DNA from: Patiria miniata
Taxonomy: Eukaryota > Echinodermata > Asteroidea > Valvatida > Asterinidae
Length of the DNA stretch: 64,000 nucleotides
Direction: 5' to 3'
Assembly: GCF_015706575.1 (NCBI RefSeq)
Contig: NW_024037076.1
Location: 16,124,898 to 16,188,897 of the forward strand
Below, piece after piece: positions 38,701 to 51,300 of the stretch (the stretch's first letter is position 1; each line of letters begins with the position of its first letter). Below the pieces are notes generated by a model that was given only the letters and a program-made list of their open reading frames with translations, searched no databases and was not told the DNA's origin. The translations under genes and the position numbers were made by a program.

Positions 38701-39328
38701 GTCTTTATTTCCAATCTGATAAGACTTCAATAGGGAAGTCACAATATTGATTTGTTTTTAAAAATAACAACATAGATGTAACAGATGATAATAATATACT
38801 TCCATCACAATGTGTGCTCAAACGAAATAATATAATATGCTGCGATGTGATGTCTTTGGAATAGTATATTAGAAATATTTTGCTGTATATGATGTCCCTC
38901 CAAAAGAAACCTACAAAGGCATAATACGAACTAAGCGAGGACCAGAGGAATGCATCCAAGATATCATTGGAAAGCTTACTGCTTTAATGGTTATTAAGTT
39001 CATACTTCGGTTATCATCCCTTTCTTTGTGTGATACCTTTTTTTGAGAGGACACCCTGTGTATTTTATGTCCGTTTATTCTTTATTGACTTGACAGTCGG
39101 ATGGAGAGTCTTCCTCTAGCGTCGATTACCAACGACACATTTAGCGGGCTGATCAATCTTCAATATCTGTAAGTTTGATACGACTCCTGTTTGTTTATGA
39201 TGTCACAGCAGAAAATGCAATTTTAATTTGCATATCATAAGCGTTGGGCATCAATCCGACTCTCTCCATAGTTACCATTAACCATTTTCTTTCGAGTGAC
39301 AGTAGCGTATCCAGATTTTGATATCAGG

Positions 39329-39373
<45 letters not shown>

Positions 39374-42300
39374 GGGGGGGCAACCGCACATCCGCGCCGA
39401 AATGTAGAAGAATTTTTTTTGCTCCGGACACTTGGCCTCCGTAAAATAAAAAAGTGGGGGGGGGGGGGGGGAGACTATTACCTTTCTTCCAAATGGGGGC
39501 GCTCGTCAAAACTGATCGTTATTGTGCATACTGGAAAAGCTATGTCGATTTTCATGGCGCATCGTAATGATTTTTGAGCTGTTTTTTTTTAAAGTTGATG
39601 TCAGAAATCTCTAACCATTTATGGAAACACTTACTGAAAAACAAATATTTCAAACAAATCCGCCGGGGGTGGGGGGGGGGGGGGAGTTGCCCCTTCTGCC
39701 CCCCCCCCCCGGATACGCCACTGTCGAGTGAGAGTAACATGTGTCCATTAAAATAGCTGTTTAATTGCAGAAGACTTTAATAAAAAGGAGTTAATCAGGT
39801 TCCTTTTTACTTTGATTAAACAAAATAAAACTGTTAGTTATGTATTTTTTTGAATTAATCGAAATTGGGTACTTGAATTCTTCCCACGTTATATTTACTA
39901 ACACATTTATTATTTACTTTGAAAAAGGCCTACTTGTAATTTATAATATTAATTCATCTGCTAATTTTTCACGAATTAACTTGAATGAATGTCTTCATGG
40001 ACCACACATTTTAATATTTCTCGATGGGAGAAATACAAAATATATCTAAATTTGTCCGATGTTTAAATAAAAATGAAGTGGAATTTGAGGTACATATACC
40101 GAGCTGACAGTTCAACTGAAAAGTGGCAATCATTAATTTGAATAGAAAGTACACTTTAATAGTACTTTTAACACATCTAAATTTACAGATTTTGAAGAGT
40201 ATTCCAGCTTTGTTATATATTTTTCATTTGATTCGACAGTGAAATGATAAATTTTCCGCTCGTGTTGATTTATCCGCAAAATGAAAACCTTTTTTTCAGA
40301 GAGTTGGAGACATCCAAAATCGGACTTTTTTAGTTTAACATAACATACAAACTGAAAAGTTGTTACAGGGAAAAAAATCCTGTTTTTTAAGGAGAACATG
40401 TATGGATTTTAAATTTTGTGAAGTAATAATAAGATCGCTTATCCCCATGGTAATATAATTGATTCGACAGTTATCTGATCAATCTGCCGCTCGTGTCGAT
40501 TTTCCCCCGTACCTTTGGTGGACTCGCCAATCTCCAAACCCTGTAAGTTTGATGTGGTTCGTGTTTTAGTCGTTGTTAATTAAAGTGTACAATGCAAGCT
40601 TTATGTGTTTCTTAAGCTAAATAGGAACCAAACTCACTCCCACAAAAGCTAACGTTAACCACCTTAATAATTTACAAAAAGGTCTTTTGTGGTCATTTGT
40701 TTTAAATTTGGTTTATATATACAAACTCAGTTGTTCAACCTAGTAAATATATACAGTCAGGTTATGTAATGGGCCTTTGTGAAGAGAATCACACCGGAGA
40801 AAAGCACTGTGGTCACTCGGCAATCATTTATTCGCTTGAAACGGTCCAACAGCATGGTTTAACAATCACATGTACAATTTACCTGCTATCAGTTCTAATG
40901 ATTAACAGGTCCAAGTAACTACCAGCATGGCTAAATAAATTCCCATTGTTACCACTTACACGCTAACGGTTATAGAATTCCAATACTACGGATATTCCTA
41001 CACCTAGAAGCGCAATTGCTTCACCCAAGTCCCAAGGGACTATACGGCTATCCCTACCTAATTTAGAAGCGCAATAACTTCTCACAAGTCCCAATGGACT
41101 ACGGATATCCGTCCAGTTAGAAGCGCAATCGCTTCTCCAAAAGTCCCAATGGACTACGGATATCCGTACATGCAGTTAGAAGCGCAATCGCTTCTCACAA
41201 GTCCCAGGGGACTATAGATCCCTACATTTAAAAGCGCAGTCGCTTCTCGCCAAAATAAGCGCAATCGCTTCTCACAATTAGAAGCCGCGCCATCGCTTTT
41301 CGCAAGCTGATAAACGCTGCGGATAAATCACTTATCCGCAGCACAAGAGCCCATGGAGGGAGATTGGCTGAGATCCATCATTCCAAGGATAATGGACGTG
41401 AGCCAGCACCCCCGGCGATAGTGGCTCGTCCGTTTGTGCTGACCCTTGGCCTACCACTCCAAATTTGACAAATGGACCATCTCACCTCTCTCTCCCTGGG
41501 CTCAAACCATCCAAACACCCGTACCTCCATTTTTCCTTTTTTTTGTGTGTGTGTGTGTGTGGCCTGGTGAACCAGTTGTGGCCGACTGGTAATTTACCGG
41601 AGGCAATACGACACCCTTAAGACCTGTGATCAACTAATTATTGTTTCTCCACTAATCCTTGAATAAACCCAAAATCTAGTAAATTAATAATATACAACTT
41701 ACCCAATAATTTGGATCGTGCTGATCTGATTTCGCACCACGCGTCCTTATAAGTTACAGCCTACTGTGGATAATTATTAACACAAACTGTGCTTTATCTA
41801 ATTTGCCAAGGTGACAATGCCACGTGTCTTTTCCTATTCCTCTGACCCTCTTCATGTTTAATTTAAATGTGTGTCCACTCAGTGGCGCCAGCCAACGTGA
41901 AGTGCAGTTAACGTCAGAACCAGAACGCCTATACAATCGTAAATCCTCAATTCTTAATTACCAATTCGTCTTAATTTTTAGTTAATTATCACACTTTAAT
42001 TATCAATGTTCCTTTTTGAACTTTTTAATGATTAATTCTCCTGAATGCATTACTCATCGTTTTCCTTGTATACACATACACCCACACAGTGCCTATGCAA
42101 ATTGTGTAGTCCCTATACTTTTATACAGAGCAAATGACCTTCACTGCCCACACACGTCATTGGTCAGTTTCTTAGTACAACCAAGTTACTTTCAAGATCA
42201 TTGTTTTAAGGAACTATATTACTCATTCCTTGTCATTTTTCTGAGACTTAATGAACTTGAAACCACGATATGACTAAGTTTTCCCATTCTTAAGTAGGCC

Positions 42301-45300
42301 TATTTCTTAATCCCACGACTTCCTGTTTCCACCAGTATAAGTCCTAGCTGCTCCACTAGCAGTCATTCTATTCTGTTTTCTGTTCCAATTCCATTTCTAT
42401 TCTGTTTTCTATTCTAGTCTAATTCAGTTCACCCAGTTCTCTTTGTCTCAATTCACCGTAACCAGTTCAATCGATCAATGTGTAAGTAACATAATTGTTG
42501 TGGAATAAACAGTCACGGTAAACACCGTCCTCAACCAAAGAATTGTGTATCGACTCATCCATTCCCCAACAAATTGGTGACCCAGACACCAGTGAACACA
42601 GCAAATTGGCGATCCAGTAATACCGACATGATATGTAATTATATATAGCCAGGAGTTGATCGGGTTTTGTTTTATGAAAATTCTTGTAAGTTACTCCCAC
42701 TGGCCACTGCACAATTACGATATGAGCGGCTACCGACTATTGTATAACAACCAATACCCATTAGGCCTGAACGGCAACGTACTACTTGTTTTTAACCAAC
42801 CTGGTTCAGCAATGCCTACCACAATTCAAATGTTAATCACAATTCAGTAGCAAAATATGTATAATCCCTTCAATAGTCCTATGCCCTACTACACTACGAA
42901 TTGTCTCTAGCCAACCTGGTACACATAAATGATCGACTACAACTTCAGTAATGCAATCAACCTGGTTTGCGTTTACAACGTGAATATGTGACTCCATTGA
43001 AGACAACACTTAATTAAACCATAATTGTAGTGAACGACCGTGTTTGTAACCCGCACATATGACTTGCACTCCCCTTAAATGTACTGCAGGCACCCCATTC
43101 ACAAGTATGGTTCATATGATAACTCATGCGTTGACGTTAACTTAAATTTTACTTCAACTGGGGACAACCCCTAACCCATTATCGGTTATGTGTTTCGAGA
43201 GCCACAATATGCCTTGACAATCGGGTGACTGTTCTGTGACTGCATGCCCTTGATGAGCGTGTGCGGTAATAGTCTTAAAGGGAATATACATCATTTGCTT
43301 TTGCTGTAATTTTCAGAAATGGATGGAATTGGGGGGTTGGAAATATAAAGCAAATATAGATGCACTAACTTTTTGAAGGTTTTGGGTTTGAAAATGCTAT
43401 AAAAACCAAGAAAAACGATCATTTTCCTGTAGTCTGGTTCCCTGACTCCATATAAGAAGAAACAGAGCAGTTTACATACATTGGGGAATTGTAAGGTCAG
43501 GGAACCAGTCTAGCTGGCTCGTACCCGTTCATAGGTTTGTAATCGATTGCAAACAAGTGCAATGGTCAATGGGGCCGGTATTTGAAAAAAAGCCAGTTGT
43601 TTCCAACGCTGATCGGCCGATCAGCGTTGGAAATTGATACAAAAATACCATTTTTCATGAAAATGACAGTATACCAGGTGCCATAATTTTACAGGATGCT
43701 TAAGACTGTCATTTACCAACATCCTATTAAGGTATTTCGCAAAAACTTGGTAGTTTTGTTTTTCGATGTTTGCAAATATCGCCCCTATATACCTCATAAG
43801 CTACTACATGTATCTAAGTCAACGAAACTTTGACCGGGCGGCTCACCGCCACGCTTGGGCTTCACACAATATTGGATGCGATCACCATTCCTGCATTACA
43901 ATAATCGTAAGGCTTCAACATAATAGTCGGTTCAACGTCCTGTGATGTGTATAAGTGTGCGTGTGTGTGATCTTGCTTTAGCACACGTTAGCCTTGAAAC
44001 AAAATAAGTTACCCCCTTGGACAACCCGTTGTCCCTACATTCAACAACCATTTGATACTCCGTCTAGAGTGTTACAAACCGCTGAATTACGGAATAACAA
44101 TTGCCTGTTTTGGTTTGTTAATCGTCCCCTTCACTGTGCCCCAAAATTGCCGGTGCTGAAGGGTACCGGACGTGTTTGGGCTAAAACAGTTTATATATAG
44201 TCTGTCGCAGGGGCTGCACAAGTCCGTAAGCCCCTATAAATAAGAGTTCGACTTGCGGAGGGTTTGTTGCGCGGCGTGCAACCACTCAAACCGTGATGAA
44301 AAATGTCTGACTCCTCGGTAGACATGTCAGGTTAAGCCCCGGGGCTTTTTAGCAGGGGCTGTCCGTCAATCGCCCGCGACATTCGAAAACCACCGTGTAT
44401 GTGGCAATTGGGCAACGACACAAAACTGTCCGCACAAAATATGTCCGACAACCTGACGGCAACGCTTTGCCTCGACTCCCCACAGGCTGGTCTGCAAGTT
44501 CTGTGTTAAGTGCTGGTGAAACACCCACTGCTCCTTTCAAAGCAAGGAATCTGCAGACTGCACTAGTGGTTCCCATTGCAAGTCACCGATCCTGTGGCCG
44601 GCCCCGCCGACCGTAACTCATCGGGATGAGGCTGCCGCCGCTTGCCATATCCTCGGGGTGCACCCTGTATGTGGATCAAAAACAGAGCTTTTGTGAGGGA
44701 CCTAGTAACTATTACGGCAATACGCCTCTTGTCCCAGATTAACAATTTTGCACTTGAATAACCTAATGTAGGCTCATGCCTGATCTCGTAGGAGCACACA
44801 AACCTAGTTAAGCCCTGAGCTGAGTGAACGGCATCGCCCCTCAACATTGCCCATCTGTGTATGTCCTCATATTAGGCTTATGAGTCCCATAGCAACTAAG
44901 CTGCTGACATGTGGACAGATTCAGACTAAATCGCAACCTGTGGGTTGGCACCCTACAACTCTCCTGTAATAAGACAAAGGACCACAATTGCCGCTCTTAC
45001 TGCCCCGCTGGGCGGTACTAAGCAAACAAACACTAACCGGAAGGACCGGGGTGAGGTACAATGATATGGACACTCCAGCGCCCAAAGCTCCTATCAGGAA
45101 CTGATCAAAAAACGTCCCGATGTTTGTCTACTGGTTAGGAAATCACTGACAATGTCATAGAGACGACCTGTACCCAGTGAATGTACGTCCCCAAAATTAT
45201 CCATATACGACAACAACTCTCACTGCTATCTACTGGTCAATGGCCATTACTAACAAAATATGAAACTCACTGATAACCCATCGTTGACTATGACCCACAA

Positions 45301-48300
45301 TATGGCCGGTTGCAGTGCCCTACTCACTTTAATACTCTGTTCAAATAACTTGCTTAGGCAGCACCTTGACTGACACGTGAGTGGCGCCAAACTGTGCCCA
45401 CGCTAATGCCAACTGCTCGTATGTAGGGCCTATGTATTGATTCATTGATTTATTTATCTATTTATGTACTTATGTTAATCTTCGAATGTACTAGTTAATC
45501 TTCCGCGGCCGTGGATTTCACCCACCCAAAGGGAAGGGGCCGGGGGCTCCCGCGTGTCTGCTTCCATCTGAGACTACTAGCCAGGAACTGGGAAAAAGTG
45601 AAACGTACTCGTGTTTGGTGGCGCCCTTCCCGCCTCCCTATAGCCTACGCCATTGGCACCATGGCCTTTGCAAATATATATGGGAGCAATAAAAATGGCA
45701 ACAATAGTTTTATCAAATAATGCTTCTGCTATCTCTGAGGCAATCCTCAAAGAACTGCACGCGAAAGCTTTCGGCATCCCTGATAAAGTGTAACTTTTGG
45801 TGACGTTATGTCATGTATGTCTCAACATTGGTATGCTGCATTCACGTTGTGTTAACCTACGCCTTTTCTCTATAGGGATTACCCGTAGTTTGTCTGCCCT
45901 ACGCTTACAACTTACGAGCGCTCACATCATGGCCTCATAAAATCTCCACAATCCTCTTCATATTAACGCCTGCTCTACGTTATTCTGATTGTAGTAAGAT
46001 TTGCAATCCTTGATTCTAACCTGGAATTTCGACAAGACACTTACGGGGAGACCAGCAAGTACTAAGCAAAGCTGCATGCAAAACGCTCTCCAGCTCCACT
46101 AAAAGGAGGGTAGGTCTGAACATGTTGCTTTGGAGTGTGCGCTAATTCTAGGACAATCAGAAACTCACGAACATGCCTAGTCAACTCGGCCCAACACCCA
46201 TTGTTATCTGAGCTTCAGGTATTACACAGTGGTAAAGGAATCTGCTCACCCGGTATGCATGAGAAGACACTCCACGGACTTGTGGCTCGCCGCCGGTTGT
46301 CAAAGTAACGCCGTGGTCCGGTCACGCCCGATTCTGTTCGAACGGTGAGCACGCCGTTTGTCTCGGGTTCCCATGCTCGGCCAGGGAGGGGAAAGTACAC
46401 TGCACTGCTAAAGGCAGACTCGATGTCGTGATGTCCGAGTCCAGTCCTTAACCCACTCCGGATTTTGGCCGGTCCGTCCGGCCAACAACTCTCTGTCGGC
46501 GTTGCCATGCTCGCTCGTCTAGCCCCTACGCAATATCGTTCCAGACCGGATCATCATCATGTCAAGCTTTCGGAATCGTCGCCTCGGCCAACCGTTTCGA
46601 TACGTCTGGGACTCCACCACCCCCAGTTGGGCGGTCGCCTAGGCGATTAAACGGGGCGATCTGCGTTTTTATCGAACTACTTCGAGTCGGGCAAATTCTC
46701 GTTCCATGTTAGGCGGGCGGGCTAAATACCCCCTGTTCATTTACCGTGGGACGGTATTGTTATTGAGGAAGTGTGGGACCCTTCAAGCCAAAGCGGGAGA
46801 CGGTCCACGCATGAACGCACACGGTACAGCCGTGCATGGTGACGGTTTGCAGTGGGGCTTGTATGTTTAGGGCAGACAAAAGATCAGAGGATTAGCAATG
46901 TACCAGGTCTTTGCGGTCGGTGAGTAGAAGCCGCCACTGATGGGTATGAAACCGCAGGATTCATTGTTATAAAAATCATGGTTATTTGTAACGGGAGCCG
47001 GGAGTGCCAACCGTGGGACGGTTTGTAGAAACAGGTCACCCGCTTTCTTTTCAAGCGGGAGCCGATAAAAGAGGGGCTCAATTGAAAGCGGCTCCCGGTA
47101 AGTGAACAGGGGGTATTTAGCCTGTCCGCCTTATTGCTGTTGTCCTTCCGATAACAGTTAAAGAGTAGCAATTAAATAAGTCGATTTTCTGAACACTAAA
47201 ATCCTGAAAAACGAGAGCCCCGACAATCATTGACTGTATCAAGCGAAAACCAAACCGAAACTGAGCGGTCTTTGTGCCCGTGCTCTGGCATTGCGCGCGC
47301 TCTGGCAACTTGAGCCATGAACTCATCATGACCGCCTGACAACCGATGCAGACCAGACATCCACTAGCTGCCTCCCCGCGCGCGCTCAATTTACTTCGCC
47401 CCTCTCGACACTCAATGTGTGACCGCGATGTGACCTTTCACAAAGGGGCCTGCGCTCGATTGGGAGCGCAAGCCGTGTTGTGTGATTTAAGTGATATCAA
47501 TTCTCAGTCTTTTTTCCTTCTGTTTTTTTTCCAATCTGATAAGACTTCAATAGGGAAGTCACAATATTGATTTGTTTTTAAAATTAACAACATAGATGTA
47601 ACAGATGATAATAACTACTTCCATCACAATGTGTGCTCAAACGAAATAATATATTATGCTGCGATGTGATGTCTTTGGAATAGTATATTAGAAATATTTT
47701 GCTGTATATGATGTCCCCAAAAAAGAAAACTACAAAGGTATAATATGAACTAAGCGAGAACCAGAGGGGTGCATTTAATATATCATTGGAAAGCTTACTG
47801 CTTTAATGGTTATTGGGACAAAAAAAAAGTCTCCGGTTTCTGGTATGCGCACGCGTCGCCGTAGCCATGCGCGGCGTCAAAATGAAAACTTTTTTTTTCA
47901 ATGAAAGATGATGTCTCAAAACCGCCAAATTGACTGGTTTGACTGGAATCCTCCTGCTGCACAATTTTAACGTATTTTTAGATGGGGTTATGATCGAGAA
48001 TAAGCTTTAAATGGCTTCTCTTGACTCCCATGTATTTGCACTAAGTCTAGTCGGGCACCATTTGCAGTCATCAGCCGAAATTTGAGGCAAAAAAATCAGG
48101 TAAAAAAAAAAAAAAGCCGCGTCGCTGCACCACTTTTTGGGCAAGCTCCATACCAGAAACCGGAGACTTTTTTTTTGGCCTGAAGTTCATACTTCGGTTA
48201 TCATCCCTTTCTTTGTGTGATACCTTTTTTTGAGAGGACACCCTGTGTATTTTATGTCCGTTTATTCTTTATTTGACTTGACAGTCGGATGGAGAGTCTT

Positions 48301-51300
48301 CCTCTAGCGTCGATTACCAACGACACATTTAGCGGGCTGATCAATCTTCAATATCTGTAAGTTTGATACGACTCCTGTTTGTTTATGATGTCACAGCAGA
48401 GAGTGCAATTTCAATTTGCATATCATAAGCTTTGGGCATCAATCTGACTCTCTCCATAGTTACCATTAACCATTTTCTTTCCAGTGACAATAACGTATCC
48501 AGCTTTTGATATCAGGCGGGGGGGGGGGGGGGGCAACCGCACATCCTCGCCGAAATGTAGAAGAATTTTTTTCTTCTCCGGACACTTGGCCTCCGTAAAA
48601 TAAAAAAACGGGGGGGGGGGGGAAAGACTATTATCTATCTTCCAAATGGGGGCACTCGTCAAAACTGACCGTTATTGTGCATACTGGAAAAGCTATGTCA
48701 ATTTTCATGGCGCATCGTAATGATTTTTGAGCTGGTTTTTTTTTTAGGTTGATGTCAGAAATCTCTAACCATTCATGGAAACACTTACTGAAAAACAAAT
48801 ATTTCAAAAAAAATCCGCCGGGGGGGGGGGAGGGGGGAGTTGCCCCTTCTGCCCCCCCCCCCCCCCTCCTGGATACACCACTGTCGAGTGAGAGTAACAT
48901 GTGTGCGTAAAATAGCTGTTTAATTCCAGAAGACTTTAATAAAAAGGAGTTAATCGGGTTCTTTTACTTTGATTGAACAATGTTTATTTATGAATTGTTT
49001 GGAATTAATCGAAATTGGGTACTTGAATTCTTCCCACGTAATATTTGCGCACACATTTATTATTGACTTTGAAAAAAGACCTACTTGCAAATTATAATAT
49101 TAATTCATCTGCTATTTTTTCACGAATTAACTTGAATGAATGTCTTCATGGACCACACATTTTAATATTTCTCGATGGGAGAAATACAAAATATATCTAA
49201 ATCTGTCCGATGTTTAAATAAAAATGAAGTGGAATTTGAGGTACATATACCGAGCTGACAGTTCAACTGAAAAGTGGCAATCATTAATTTGAATAGAAAG
49301 TACACTTTAATAGTACTTTTAACACAATCTAAATTTACAGATTTTGAAGAGTATTCCAGCTTTGTTATATATTTTTCATTTGATTCGACAGTGAAATGAT
49401 AAATTTTCCGCTCGTGTCGATTCATCCGCAAAATGAAAACATTTTTTTCAGAGAGTTGGAGACATCCAAAATCGGACTTTTTTAGTTTAACATAACATAC
49501 AAACTGAAAAGTTGTTACAGGGAAAAAATCCTGTTTTTTAATGAGAACATGTATGGATTTTAAATTTTGTGAAGTAATAATAAGATCGCTTATCCCCATG
49601 GTAATATAATTGATTCGACAGTTCTCTGATCAATCTGCCGCTCGTGTCGATTTGCCCCCGTACCTTTGGTGGACTCTCCAATCTCCAAGTCCTGTAAGCT
49701 ATCTAAATAGGAACCAAACTCACTCCCACAAAAGCTAACGTTAACCACCTTAATAATTTACAAAGATGTTTGTGCAAGTAAAGGCATAAACCTATTTGTA
49801 CAAGCCACGATAAAACCAATACAACCGAACCAAAATTGTATCAATGTGAGTACGTCTGGAATTGTATACAATAGGAAAGGCGCAGGTGCGCCTGTCTGGA
49901 AATGTAGCAATTTGGGAATGCGCACTCTTTGTGATCTTCAGCGCTCAGCGTGGGAACGTGCGCTGGCTAGCCCACAATTGTCACGTGACAAGCGGGTGAA
50001 CAACCGCTAGTAAACAATCGGCCACTTGTTCCAAGAAGTTTCTCCCTGTTCGTACGCTCACCCAACCCGCCCTCCCCAAGGTTGGAGGTTGACGGGAATA
50101 CAAGTAGTTAATTTACAATAGCCAAGTGCACGTGAGGGTTATTAGATATCAGTTGGTTTTGGCTTGACACGTAATTTTACTTAGTATAAATAATGGTTGG
50201 TTGGTTTGGGCTTGACACATTTTCCGAATGGGTCCCAGTTAGTGGAACATTGGTTGGTTGGTTCGGGCTTGATACACGTACATGAATGCATTTCCACACT
50301 AGGACCAAACGGAAAGAATAATGGTTGGTTGGTTTGGGGCTTGACACATCATTTCCCCGTATGGGGGCTAGTAGTTGGTTGAATATTGGTTGGTTGGTTT
50401 GGGCTTGATAGTCAACTACATGCTATATATTAGGACCAAGAGGGAAGAATAAAGGTTGGTTGGTTTGGGCTTGACACATCATTTCCCCGAATGCGGTCCG
50501 TAGTTGGCTGAATATTGGTTGGTTGGTTTGGGCTTGATACATAACTACATTCTATCTTAGGACCAAGAGGGAATGGTATTGGTTGGTTGGTTTGGGCTTG
50601 ACACATCATTTCCCCGAATGCGGTCCGTATAGTTGGCTGAATATTGGTTGGTTGGTTTGGGCTTGATACATAACTACATTCTATCCTAGGACCAATAGGG
50701 AAGAATATTTATTGGTTGGCTTGGGCTTGACACATCATCTCCCCGAATGGGTCCTACTCAGTTGAACATTGGTTGTTTGGTTTGGGCTTGATATATCAAT
50801 ACCCTTCCAAACTAGGACTAAAAAAAGGAGAAAAATTGGCTGGTTGGCTTGGGCTTAACATAATTGCCCTGACGAGGTCCTATATATTGGAACATTGGTT
50901 AGTTGTAGACATGTACTTTTGTTTCTACAACCACCCAGATAATTTAAGTTGAGTAATAGGATTATGTTAAGTAAACCCTTGCACACATAGCGGGGTTGTT
51001 TTTTCCTCTGTGCCAGGGCTTGGTCAGGTGGTCACGAAAGTTGACCAGTTACCTTCGCCAGGCCTTGTCACGGGGTGCCCCGGGACGCCGGGGGAGGCAT
51101 CGAGACCCCGGGGACCACGGGGCTCTCGGCCTCGGCGGAGTAACCATCCGCCGAATGGGGCGGCTGACCCAACCTCTCTCAGTCCCGGGAATAACCAGGG
51201 TAATACTCGGGGGAACTAGTTTTGCATGGGTTCATATATAATAAGCCCCCTAGTTGGGGGAAAAGACCTGTTTGTTGCTTGAATTTACAAGTTTGCAGTT

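Larger units (their letters stand above)
40783..47480 (+). mobile_element. LTR-retrotransposon-type insertion (6.7 kb), fossil
   Basis: It splits an intron copy whose uninterrupted form is seen at 34740 and 37630, with TGTGA on both sides (40778-40782, 47481-47485). The first ~1.79 kb looks like an LTR: TATA-type sequence near 42338, AATAAA near 42505, and a primer-binding-like TGGTGACCCAGACACC at about 42575. About six ~45-bp repeats with AAGCGCAATCGCTTCT lie at 41005-41300. No second LTR and no gag or pol was recognised, so it is non-autonomous or decayed. The 44.2-47.4 kb part is GC-rich and unlike its surroundings. Confidence 0.55.
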
